Of a stretch of 64,000 bases of DNA, positions 1-12,100 are shown in pieces (within the stretch, counting starts at the first letter, position 1; every line of letters starts with the position of its first letter). Position numbers and translations under genes: made by a program. This DNA is from Chondrosia reniformis (Eukaryota; Porifera; Demospongiae; Chondrillida; Chondrillidae), in contig OX359198.1 in NCBI GenBank assembly GCA_947172415.1, positions 2,325,401 through 2,389,400 of the forward strand, given 5' to 3'. A model generated the notes under the pieces. The model was not told the DNA's origin and searched no databases. It saw only the letters and a list, made by a program, of their open reading frames with translations.

Positions 1-1590
1 TTAAATGCAATATTATCAATATTTCAGTAGACTTTGCACATTTAGAAAAGTATGTATATATGTATGTACAAAGGTGGTTACTGAATGTAATTAAACTTAC
101 CTTGCTCAATAAATTTGTTAATTTACCAGTTATATGTATGTTGTTGCATATTTCATTAGACATTGTTGGTACATTTGGAATTTTATAAGATTATAAATTA
201 GTTAGCTAAACAGTCAACCAATATAAGTCAAGTAGACATTAAGTGTCATTAAGTGATCAGACAAAATTCACTTCATTAACCTATAAATTAAATAAGCTAC
301 AGTGGTTTAGTGGCCACTGTTAACTGGAAATTTCATGACTGACAGAAGTAATTCACTGCATATACATTAAAGAACTTTGGACATAATCACTAATGCATAT
401 ATACGTAGTACTTTGGTATTCATTACTACGTAGGCAATAAATGACATCATAAAACTATAATAAAACAACAAATGAGAACACAACTGCCATATTACTGTCT
501 CAAATAAGTGAAATAATCAATTTATTTTGTAACATTTATTTACTTATTTTATTGAGAGATGGGACCAGTTAATCTCAAAAGATAACATGCATATATGTAG
601 AAGAAAAATAGTCAATGTATCTTGACAGCCACATCAACAACAATGATGTTACTTTGAACTTTTACCACACTCTATGACTACGTATGTATGACTATATCAA
701 GCTTTCAACCAGAAAAATCCAGTCGAACCCAAACTCCATCTACAATATGTTGACTAAACCCTCATATAGATACAAATAAAGTATTAGTAGTAGTATACAC
801 TATAGTGTACAGATTGTGGCTAAAAACAGCAGCCTCAGAATTTGATGATAACAGTCTTTCTCTTAGTACATTGATTTCATTGAGACAAATAAAGAATTGT
901 AACTACAAGTAAAGATACCCAAATATTACCCATAACAATAGCCATAACAAAAGAAAGACCAATGTCCTATGTTAATTGAAGCAGGCACTTGCAGTTTGGG
1001 CTGTTACCTTTCTTCAGGAAAAAATGCCAAAACCAAAAACTCAGAAGTTCAAGTGACTGTCCCTATATACTATCACCTACTGATCCTTTCTACAGTTATG
1101 ACTAATAAATAAAAGACAAGATTAGCTTCAATGGCCTCAAATGACATCTCTACCTTATTTTCACTGGGGTGATCTTTATGGACCTTTACTGGTGGCTCAA
1201 ATCATTTCAATACATGATGGAGTGGTAGTGGTTTCATTCAATAGATGAGTGAAGGAGAGTAGCTCACTAAGGTATATACAAATATTCCTCAGTTTTTCTC
1301 CATAAGCCACACTTCCATAGCAGGTCCAAAGATCACACTACCCAGGTTGCCAGAAGATTAACTCATTGTAAATTGGAAAAATTGCTGAACTATTGAATAA
1401 AATCTGACATTTCCAATGCTGCTTACAGATTTCAACCACCATCTACATCTGAATGATACTGCTACAATATTCAATAGACTAACAAAGCATGGCAAAGAAA
1501 AGCTGCTCTGCGTATGATCATTTGATAAAATAAATAGTAATTCATACTATCTAGTCATACATTCTAGTCTTAATTTATGGCAATGACGGG
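1..1590. other. AT-rich intronic sequence
   Basis: No exon of the L or s type, no recognisable domain, and only short ORFs on either strand. It probably belongs to the gene C intron downstream of exon L8. Confidence 0.5.
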
Positions 1591-1597
1591 GGAGCCT

Positions 1598-2810
1598 TGC
1601 AGGCTGTGTAGCAAACAGGTTTCTGCTGGAGAAATGAGAATCCCTAATATCTGCACCCACAGATGTATTCACTTGCAGATGCGTTAAACGGTGCAAGTAT
1701 ACCTCAACTCAGCCAACTTAGCACAAAATTTGAATATGAGTTAGACCAGATCCTACTTTCAACGTGTATCGGATGTAAAGTCTGGCTTGCCAGACTAGCG
1801 GCCGGGGCTATGCGAGACTATATACCCTCCAAATGCTGAGCATCAATTTCATGCATTCAAGGTACTACACGCAAGGTGTCCCTGAAAGCCATATCTGTAT
1901 ACCCTATCATTGATCACTGTGTTTATTGCAACACTGGCCATCCTACTACTACTACTACTACTATATACAGGTTGCTAGGATACATGGAGAAGAAGTAGTC
2001 GATTTGTTGTCGTGGTAAAAATGCCAGTAAATGGTGCAAGAAAGGCAAATTTGCAAGATAAAGGTGCATTGGGGGCACTTGAGACATCCACCCAAAGGCG
2101 CAGAGGGAGTTTTACGGGAAGTGCAGTTGGCAAGGCAAGAGGCAAAAACTCTGTGCAAAACAAATGTTACTAACTGGAAGAATAGAGAGTCAGTAGCTAA
2201 GGACAAGAGAGACTGGGTTTGTTGCGAGGGCTGCACGCACTGGTCACATCCGCCTTGCTACCGAGTGGCTCAGGTGGTTGTCGCTAAGGATGACGTGCAC
2301 TTCCTTTGCTTCTTTTGCTTGACCAACATTTTGATGCAGTGGCAAGCCTTTTTAGACAGAGTCGAGGTCAGTTGTAAAGTGACTACAGAGTGCAGGAAAG
2401 TCTTAGCTCTTTACAGGAGGAAATGGCAGTTAGAATCGATGAATTAACACAAAGTACTGAAGAGAGGTGTGGATATTAGAACTCTAATTGAAAAAACTAG
2501 AGAGCACCAGCACTGAGATGAAGAAGAAAGAGGGTTTGTTGGTAAAGATTTAGAAATGGAAATGGTACTGACTGCTGGCACTTTGAATTCAGCAGAGGGT
2601 ACGAGAAGAAAGAAGGGAATTAGAAAGTTGTGAGGGACTGGCAGGCTAATAAATGTAAATCAAATCCAAAATGAAATTGGTGCCTGCATTGGTACTGACA
2701 AAGCAAGGGGGGTAAAGGTAGAAAGAGTTTTCAAGAGGAGGAATGGTAAATATATATGGTGGTTTGAGCTTAACAGCTCAGAAAAGGTATTGGTGGAGGT
2801 GGAATCACTA
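1598..2810 (+). mobile_element. Non-LTR retroelement fragment with a PHD-type zinc finger
   Basis: A plus-strand ORF at 2031-2447 carries WVCCEGCTHWSHPPC followed after about 20 residues by FLCFFC, the Cys/His spacing of PHD fingers found in ORF1 of several LINE families. A possible further Cys pair (EPCRLC) is near 1600. No RT follows, so this is a truncated or degraded copy. A (TAC)n run lies at 1944-1965. Confidence 0.45.
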
Positions 2811-2917
2811 TGACACCATGATTATTGAAGATTGGAAAGGTTAAAGAGCTGGGTTGGGGCTACGTAAGGGGCTAAGAGGAAGATGTATAGACAGACATAT
2901 ATAACACATAGACTGAC

Positions 2918-3124
2918 CTTATTTTTATATATTACTACATCTAATGGTGTCTGCCCAGATGAATCATTCTTATCTACATCAGCACCAACTTTAAGGAGAT
3001 GCTCTACAATTCTGACATGATCATACTCAACAGCAACATGAAGTGGAGTAGTAGCAGAGAAACCATATCTATCTTGAGTCTCCAATTCTTTGTTGACATT
3101 CTCACTATTTATCAGATCAGTTAC
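2918..3124 (-). CDS. Gene C ankyrin exon L8
   Basis: 69 codons; hairpin DRYGFSATT; ends VVIYKNK before GTCAGT, different from the AVSKK end of most copies. It is the last gene C exon I can find before the window edge. Confidence 0.8.
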
Positions 3125-6100
3125 CTAAACAGATAAATATTGTTGAATGATCAATACACGAGCTCATGTACGTACATATAATTATTATTACACATTGCTG
3201 TACAGTTCAACATGCAACAACTATCCTGACTAACATGGTACACTGCATGCAAATGTATCTGCTACACATCTATACATACACTCATCAATGTGTTGCATTT
3301 TTAAAAGTTCTTCATAAAAATCTCTACTGTTCCATTGAGATCATACTTAATTGTATGCTACTAGTTACCATTAGCTAGGTTGGAGTATAACTGACCTTAT
3401 CAGTGTATCCCATGATGATGAAAGAAATGATTCTGCTATCATCTTTCTTTGTATGCTTCCAAAGTAAATCCAAAATCACAGTGTTCTAAAATTAAAAAAA
3501 TAAGATGCTATATACAAACTGGAATGAAAAAGGTTTCATATACATTCTTAGTTACTATATTAGGCTCTTCATTTGATTAACTAATGAGGTTAACATTAAT
3601 TCAAGATTATAAACATTTAAGAAATACACGTAGGAACAAAAAAATAAATTTTTCTTAGTAATGCTAGCCCATTCATATCTGAGTGTTATAAGACCAGAGG
3701 ACTAAGTACACTTATGGTAACTAGAGTCAAATAATAGATGGACTGTTTATATAAGGTAATTAAGGGCTTTTGACCTAAATTTGTTCCCCCATTTAACTGG
3801 ATCAGAGTGGTAGAAAGGGATTTGGAAGAAGGATCAAAGTGCAGGTTTTCCTTGATATACTATCTAGTTGTGTTCCTGAACCGAATGAAATCAAAATGTG
3901 TAATTTAAATGCTATGTGCATTTAGTCCATGATGTTTAAGTAAAAGCATATTAGATAGAAACAAGAAATTTGATATAGTTAAACATAAATGATCTCAAAG
4001 TACTTTATCACTACAGCTAGTCCTTGGTTTATATTACAGTGACACAGTACATTCACATATTCACTGACCTTCACATAAACTGCTACATCTAATGGTGTCC
4101 ACCCTGATAAATCCTTCTTATCTACATCAGCACCAACTTTAAGGAGATGCTCTACAATTCTGACATGATTATGCTTAACAGCAACATGAAGTGGAGTAAA
4201 GCGACCAAATGTATCTTTAGTCCCAACTTCTCTGTTGACATTCTCACTATTTATCAGATCAGTAACCTAAACAGATTTAAATACTGTATATTACTATTAA
4301 TCTAGTTTGGCAAAATGAAAAAGTGTATACAATTACCTCTCAATCTAAAAAGACAGCCATGACTCATACGTACATTAGTAAACAACAACCATCAGGGCTT
4401 GATTGGTACTAACATTATACAGTGCACTTCACCTAATCCACAAAACCGCTATCCGCCATAGTTTTTTGACATCAATTCCGCATAAAATATTGTTTACATA
4501 CCACTTAATCCGCCATCCGTCCTTTTAACACTTCTCCTGTTGTTTACACTTTTTCAGTTGTTTACATAACACTTCAGTCGTTTACATAAAACTTCAGTCA
4601 TTTACTTAATGCTTTAGTCATTTATGTAACACCTCAGTATTTGCTACAGTTGTCTACTGTTATGGCATCAAAACGTTCAAGGACTAATTTATCTATTGCA
4701 AAGAAAAAATCTGTGACTATAAGGATAAGAATATAAAGGCCATTCAAGACCAGATCGCTAATCATTACACACAAATTTGGAACTTTATTGTACTTACCAA
4801 TTGCTGCGGATTAAGCAGAGTGCACTGTACCTAAATACTTGAATGTTTTGTAAAAAAACATAACAAAAACAAACAATTATAACATCACACTCACTTGAGC
4901 AAAGCATCCTTCTCTGATAAGAAATGAGATCCCTGCACTATTGTTTGCAGTGTGGGCACACAGTAACATGATGATAGTGAGATTCTACAATAAAAAGGTT
5001 AGTATACTTCAATACACTTCCAGTATTTCACTATGCTCTTAATTATGTCAATTGCATGGAACAGCACTAAATAGAATCTAGGAAGGTAAGCCATATAAAT
5101 GGAAAAGACATGTGTCAGCATTTCTGTGGCTCTATATTACACTACAATGTACACATACATAGACTGACCTTCTTAAAAACTGCCACATCTAATGGTGTTG
5201 TCTTAGATGAATCCTTCTTATCTACATCAGCTCCAATTTTAAGGAGATGCTCTACAATTCTGACTTGACCATGCTCAACAGCAACATGAAGAGGAGTAGT
5301 AGTAGTAGAGAAACCATATTCATCTTGAGTCTTCAATTCTCTGTTGACATTCTCACTGTTTATCAGCTCAGTAACCTAAACAGATTTAAACAAATCATCG
5401 GCAACTATCATTTAAAAGTATAATTTAATGGTTAAATTTACAACTACATATACAGTGCTTCAACCATTATAACACTGATCTGGAATATTCTCTGTATAAA
5501 CAACTACGGTAACTATTGTATATTAATCTAGCTTGGAATTTGAACAAGTTAAACCATTTTATATTTATGCTTTATAATGCCATATAATGCCACGACTACA
5601 CAAAACTGTGAAATGATAATTTCTATATACTGTATATTCCAACCTCACTTCTCTTTCAATGTACACCCTGAAAACAAGAAATTCAGGTGACATTATAGTC
5701 ATGTTATGAAGCAGATCACATTTTATTAAAATTACCAATATTTGGAATAGCACTTCTTGTTTTAAGGTATGTACGTATATACCATAAAATATACAGAAGA
5801 ACAAATAGACCACTTTATGATATACATTATACAATTGCTGCTTCCAACAAAGTATCCACTTGCAGATCTGTACATCTGTGTTCATTATATAGTATATACG
5901 GATTCATACACAATTATTATGAAACTTTATATGTATTTACAAAGGGCAGCAAATTTCTCTCCTTTATTCTACCAGTTAAATTTTAAAGATACTTAAGGAT
6001 CCAGAATCATTAAGATTACATCTATATATAAGCACAACAAAATGACCACAAGTTTTTAAACTCAAATTATTAGTCCAATTCAGAAGCTCAACAATACTTT

Positions 6101-9100
6101 TATGATAAACTTGTAATAATCAAAAATATACTTTGCCCCAAAATTAATCTCTCTGTAAAACAGTGCATCTGCCCTCAGTTCAGTGCAATGAACATTTGGC
6201 ATTTAAGATTAGATACTACAATATTCAACCTTTGCAATTAATATAGTAAAATGATCAGGGAAATGGGATATCGGATTACTAAAAATGTACATGCCACTAG
6301 ACACCTTCCCACACTCTAATTAACTTTTGGTTACTTCCCCCAAATATTGGAAGCCCCATCCTTGTAGTACAAACAATCAACTGCTACTAAAGAGAGTAAT
6401 GTGTAATGTGTTGCAAATAAAGGAAAAAGAAAATACAACTTTTCTGTCTTCTCCTAGAAACACTAAACAATGACCACACACACTGCCACCTACCACCATC
6501 AAACACAAATTACTTGGCCCAGGTGATCTCATCTGTTTATGTATCAGTTCCATTAATATACAATATGCAAAATAAAATACTAACCAGTTAAGGCAACGGT
6601 TTTCAGTGAATTGCCACCAGAAAACTGCTAACCAAAAACGTTACCACAAATCGGGTAAAACTAATGGTTATCAGTTTTCAGTAACTGTTCTGGGGGAGAG
6701 TAACAAGGATGACCAAGGATCTTCTTGTCAGCAATCCAATGTTGCCATCCCAACAAAAGAGGCCAGAAGATACACAAGAAGATGGCATAGGTGAAGATAT
6801 CCCAAAAACAGTTAGAGAATTATATCAATAAATCTGTTCTCAAACAACTGACCTAATCATCAAATCATAACTAAGTATATGATGAAGAAGTTGAGGTCAC
6901 AAAGAAAGACATTGATTTAAGCCTATAAAGCACACATCTAAAAGTATCCCCTTGCTTCTGTAACTAATTCCTGTCCTCACAATCCATTCCTGTCCTATCA
7001 TCTGTTATACAATTCTTAAGGAAGCTTTCTGTTCCTCAGAGAGTACTAACATCATAGTTGTGTATTTCTGTGTTAGTTAAACTAGTGATGCCAGAAACCA
7101 ATTCCAAAAGCAAGCAATCATTCGGTGCCTTATACCAGGTGGTATAAGGCACTATAAGTAGTGGTACTAACTACTTTTAATCCCTACAGTAGATATAGCA
7201 TACCAGACACTGTAATACACAGTACTAGACTGATGAATAAAATTAGTGTAAGGAAGAAACTCTTACAACACTAATGTATTAATTAAAACAGTAATTATAA
7301 TACCACACTCACTTGAGCAATGTGTCCTTCTCTGATAAGAAATGAGATCCCTGCACTATTGCTTGCAGTGTGGGCACACAGTAACATGATGATATGAGGA
7401 TTCTACAATAAAAAGGTTACGATACTTAATAGGTACTTTCATCAATATTATACTTAAAGGACAACACATTCAATATGTCAATATACCCTTAATCATATCA
7501 ATTGTACAGACAAGGAATTTCACCTCCCAATAATTGGGAATCCAGTAAGGTGAGCCATATAAACTCAAAATGAAAAAACATGCATTCAATGTTTCTGTGG
7601 CTCTACATTACACTACTACGTACAGTATGTACTGACCTCCTTAGAAACTGCTACATCTAATGGTGTCCTCCCTGATGAATCCTTCTTATCTACATCAGCA
7701 CCAACTTTAAGGAGATACTCTACAATTCTAACATGATCATGCTCAACAGCAACATGAAGTGGAGTAGCAGTAGTATATATATCTCCCGTCTTCAATTCTC
7801 TGTTGACATTCTCACTATTTATCAGCTTAGTAACCTACATATGTATATTTAAATATTGTTGAAACATTAATACACAAGCTCAAGTGAAAATGTTAAAATG
7901 TACATATAAATAAATAAATACTTGTTGCTCCATGTACAGTTCAACATACAACAACTATCCTGACCTACATGGTATATTGCATCTAAATATTTTACATAGA
8001 CTAATCAATGTGTTGTACGTATACAAACATGTTCTCAGAAATACGTACGTCTACTGTTCCATTGTTGCTAACTACTATTTGCTTAGTCGGTTAATTAATA
8101 AGGATTGTTACAAAAATTAGGGGATTTTAAGAATCTTAAAGCTTCATAATTCAACTGTGGATTTTACACCACCAACTCAAATTGATTTTAAAGTGTAATT
8201 CAACATGTATATTAATGCATTATAGGTGTGTAGAGAGATGACATATCATTACGAACCTAAGTATAAACTTGAGGTGCAACAAACAAATGTATTTCGCTGA
8301 AATTAGCACCATCAATGCTCTACTCGTGCGAGTAATTGAGCACTCTAGTGTAAACCCGTGTTATATGGCTAACTACTTTTAATCCCTACAGTAGATATAG
8401 CATACCAGACACCGTAGTACACAGTACTAGACAGATGAATACAATTAGTGTACGGAACAAACCCTTGTAACACTAATGCATTAAATAAAACAGTAATTAT
8501 AACACCACACTCACTTGAGCAATGTGTCCTTCTCTGATAAGAAATGAGATCCCTGCACTATTGTTTGCAGTGTGGGCACACAGTAACATGATGATAGTGA
8601 GATTCTACAATAAAAAGGCTACGATACTTAATACTTTCATTAATATTATACTTAAAGGGCCACTAAAGTAGTCAAAATCGATTTCGAGATAAGACGATTT
8701 TCAAAGAGTTTTCTAAACATCCATACAAATTTCAAAGTTTGTATGGACGTTAGCCGATCGATTGAGGAGAAATCGACCCACTTCAGGACCACTTTGGCAC
8801 GATTGCGGTCAAGTTGCAGACAGCTTGCGGTTAGGCCTCTCAGGACATCAAGAACAGAACATAGCTCAATCGGCGCGTATGTTGATTTTTGCTACAAGGA
8901 TCGACGATACTGGATCAGTGTGTTTCTGCTGGCTGTAATTCAACGAGAAGGGATGGTGTGAGCCTTTACAAGTTTTCTAGTGACAAAATAAGGAGGCAAT
9001 GGATTAAGCAGGTACAGACCTACAGAGCCAATTGGGAACCTTCCACAAGACCACTGCTCTGCTAAATCCACTTTAAGGAAGACTGCTTCGAAGGTGGAGC

Positions 9101-12100
9101 ACTATACAGTGAATTCTTCCATAGAAAGCTGAAAGCAGATGCAGTGCTTAAGTTTTTACACAGAAAAGTACACATACACATTCCCTCACAATAGGCATAT
9201 GCATATGTGAACAACTATACTGCATACACACCTATATTGATTAATTATAATTCATTTCTATGGGGCTTCAATTCCTATCCTGAAATTAATAAAATTCAAT
9301 ACAAATTAATAAGGAAGGTTTCTTGGTCTAAATAGGAATGCACCCTTGGAGGCTCTGATAGGGGAAATGGGATGAAAACCTATTTCACTTATCACCAAGG
9401 TTGCGTGCATCAATTTCTGGAAGCGAACTTGTCAAATGTCAGATTTTAGAATAACTGAACTTAATTTTAATGAAAGCTGTAGATTAGCTGATCAAGGTAT
9501 TCCTAATTAGGTTTCCTCAATAAGGAAACTTCTCTCCACCAATCTACCTAACAATTTACCACCCCTTACCCATGATTTTACCTCAATTACTAACCTCTTT
9601 ATTGAATATACACGTATGTTGCATAAAGGGTGATGGCTCAACAATATTAACATAATTCCTAGTGATTCAAACTCTGGAGGCAGATTAAATATAAACGGTA
9701 ACATTAAATTTTGTCTAATGTAGAGGCATATGTAATTAGCTGTGACAGTGGTAGAAGAATCATGGCTGGTCTGCGTACTGGTTGTCTTCCCCTGGCTGTT
9801 GAGGGGTTGGTCGTTACACATTTGGGCAGAGGCTCTGCCAAGTATGTCGTGGGGGTAAAGTAGAGGACCAAACTCATTTTCTTTTGTACTGTACTGTTAA
9901 AACTAAACTCTATCAGATCTGATTTGTTTGCTTATTATAAACTGTAAACTGTAAATTCATGTCCATGTCTCAAAGCAACAAGCTATATTTTCTCTTAAAC
10001 ACAGACAATAATAGAATTATCCACTTTTTGTTTAAGATGTATATATATATATATAAACTTAGGCATTCTCTTTTATTCACAACTTATAATTAATGTAACC
10101 ACCCCCACTAATTTTTTGTGACAAGTAAGTCTATTTGGCTGGTCAGATTACTGGTTGTGACTCTAATAATCATTATTATAACAAGTTCTGTGTTTGGGCA
10201 CACCAAGCTGAAGTAGGAATGGTGCGCCCAAACACAGAAGTGTATGGTTAAGTTATTTAAATTTCAGTATATATATACAACTTCTGTAGGATTAACCTTA
10301 TCATATAATCACTGTACATGTCTTGTTTCGATACTTTTTGCAGATGTATTAGTGAACACTGCCATTCCTACTTCTAACATCATTTTTGTAAATGTTATTT
10401 ACTTGTATTCCTCCTTTTTTCTTGTTAATATTACTTATTTTAAATTGATTTGAAAGTGTTCTTGGCAAAAATCTCAAAATAACCTCGCAGACAAGAGAAA
10501 TGTGCCAAAAACCATGATTTCTTATCTAAAAATGGCGGCCGAGAAGACCACAATTTTCGCTTTTCACAATTAACATGCTTCTTGTAGAGCGTATTCAGAC
10601 TTAGGGCTGTCAATTCCCTAGTTCGGAAATATTTATGACGATTTATAACTTTTACGTGCCCCTATAAGTTCGCATATTAGTGCTAGTCCATTTGACAAAA
10701 GAAGAGGAAGAAGAAAAAATGAACTTTGGACATGGGCCTATTCCTGGCTAACCGCTTTTTGAATGCTGTGGAGCGTCGACAGACATTTTAGCATTTAGAA
10801 AAGTGTGCATGAATGGCTGAAAATAACCAAATATAACCGAAAATCGCTTCGTAGGTGATTCATGAGGTGTCAATTGGTAGTACATTAGATAGGGCGGCCA
10901 TGTTTTTTCATACTTAGAGAGTACTCCTGTACTCCCTGATATATAATTTTTGTCAACATAAAAGGATCAGGCAATTCAGGAAGATCTGAGCAAAAATTGA
11001 CACAGAATTCGAGAGTGATTCCTTAAAAGACGATCTCCTTAGCGGTTCGTATTGATACAAGTCAGATTCGTCATCATCAAAAGATTTGTAAAGGAGCTGT
11101 AGGTCGCCGATGTTGTCTCCTTCCATAGCGAATTGTATACAGAGACGGCACTTCCGTTCTGTTCGTGACGTCACAGCCTGTAGTTCCCAAATTTTGCTTT
11201 TTGCCTGGCGGCTAGGAAGTTATAGCCCTATAACTAAAGCAATTTGACCGTTTCCATATACACGGACAAACTACCCTTCAGTAGCTCTAATATTTAAACC
11301 AATAAAAAGGATGAAAATTTTCCCCTTCCTTTTAAAGGGCAACATATTTATTATGTCATTGTACTCTTAATCATATCGATTGCAGAGACAAGGAATTTCA
11401 CCTCCTAATAATCAGAATCCAGTAAGGTGAGCTATATAAACTCAAATGGAAAAAACATGCTTTCAATGTTTCTGTGGCTCTACATTACACTACTAAGTAC
11501 AGTATGTACTGACCTTCTTAGAAACTGCTACATCTAATGGTGTCCTCCTTGATGAATCCTTCTTATCTACATCAGCACCAACTTTAAGGAGATACTCTAC
11601 AATTCTAATATGAACATGCTCAACAGCAATATGAAGTGGAGTAGCAGTTGTATATATATCTCCAATCTTCAATTCTCTGTTGACATTCTCACTATTTATC
11701 AGCTTAGTAACCTACATATATACATTTAAATATTGTTGAGTGATCAATACACAAGCTGTGAAAATGTTAAAATGTACATATAATTATAATTACATGTTGC
11801 TCTATGTACAGTTCAACATACAACAACTATCCTCACCTACATGGTACACTGCATCTAAATATTTTACATACGCTAATCATTGTTGTACGTATACAAACAT
11901 GTTCTCAGAAATACGTACGTCTACTGTTCCATTGAGATTATACATAATTACATGTTGCTAGCTACCATTTGCTAGGTTGGAGTATAACTGACCTTATCAG
12001 CGTAACCCATGATGATGAAAGAAATGATTCTGCTATCCTCTTTCTTTGTATGCTTCCAAAGTAAATCCAAAATCACAGTGTTCTAATTAAGACATTGGAA

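Larger units (their letters stand above)
3500..7636. repeat. Duplicated intron modules of gene C, left part
   Basis: Introns here (other than exons 4069, 4895, 5169 and 7313) are paralogous to other introns in the array. The block 5400-7300 recurs at 15690-18540, 41600-44540, 46400-47790, 49700-52050 and in part 56500-57900. The block 3540-3900 recurs at 14830-15200, 20240-20600, 41000-41350 and 55690-56000. No independent gene is seen. Confidence 0.75.
8660..11331 (+). mobile_element. 2.67-kb insertion with THAP remnant (P-like DNA transposon)
   Basis: Equivalent introns read straight through (TACTTAAAGGGCAACAC), but here TTAAAGGG is repeated at 8652-8659 and 11332-11339, an 8-bp target duplication. 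Inside, 8919-9156 encodes a THAP zinc finger: CVSAGC, YKFSSD, W at the expected places, and C-x2-H. The residue after the third ligand Cys is a TAA stop. THAP plus an 8-bp duplication fits the P superfamily. Terminal inverted repeats are not clear. A minus-strand ORF at 10953-11174 (YQYEPLRR) is unidentified, and a palindromic element is nested near 10.2 kb. Confidence 0.6.

Noticed and set aside
2822..3085. Short ankyrin ORFs (here and at 5142, 15314, 18852, 20792, 41341, 44846, 46107, 48093, 52358, 56257) as separate small genes
   Set aside because: Each is bounded by an acceptor and donor in phase 0 and the apparent start is an internal residue; they are exons of two long genes.
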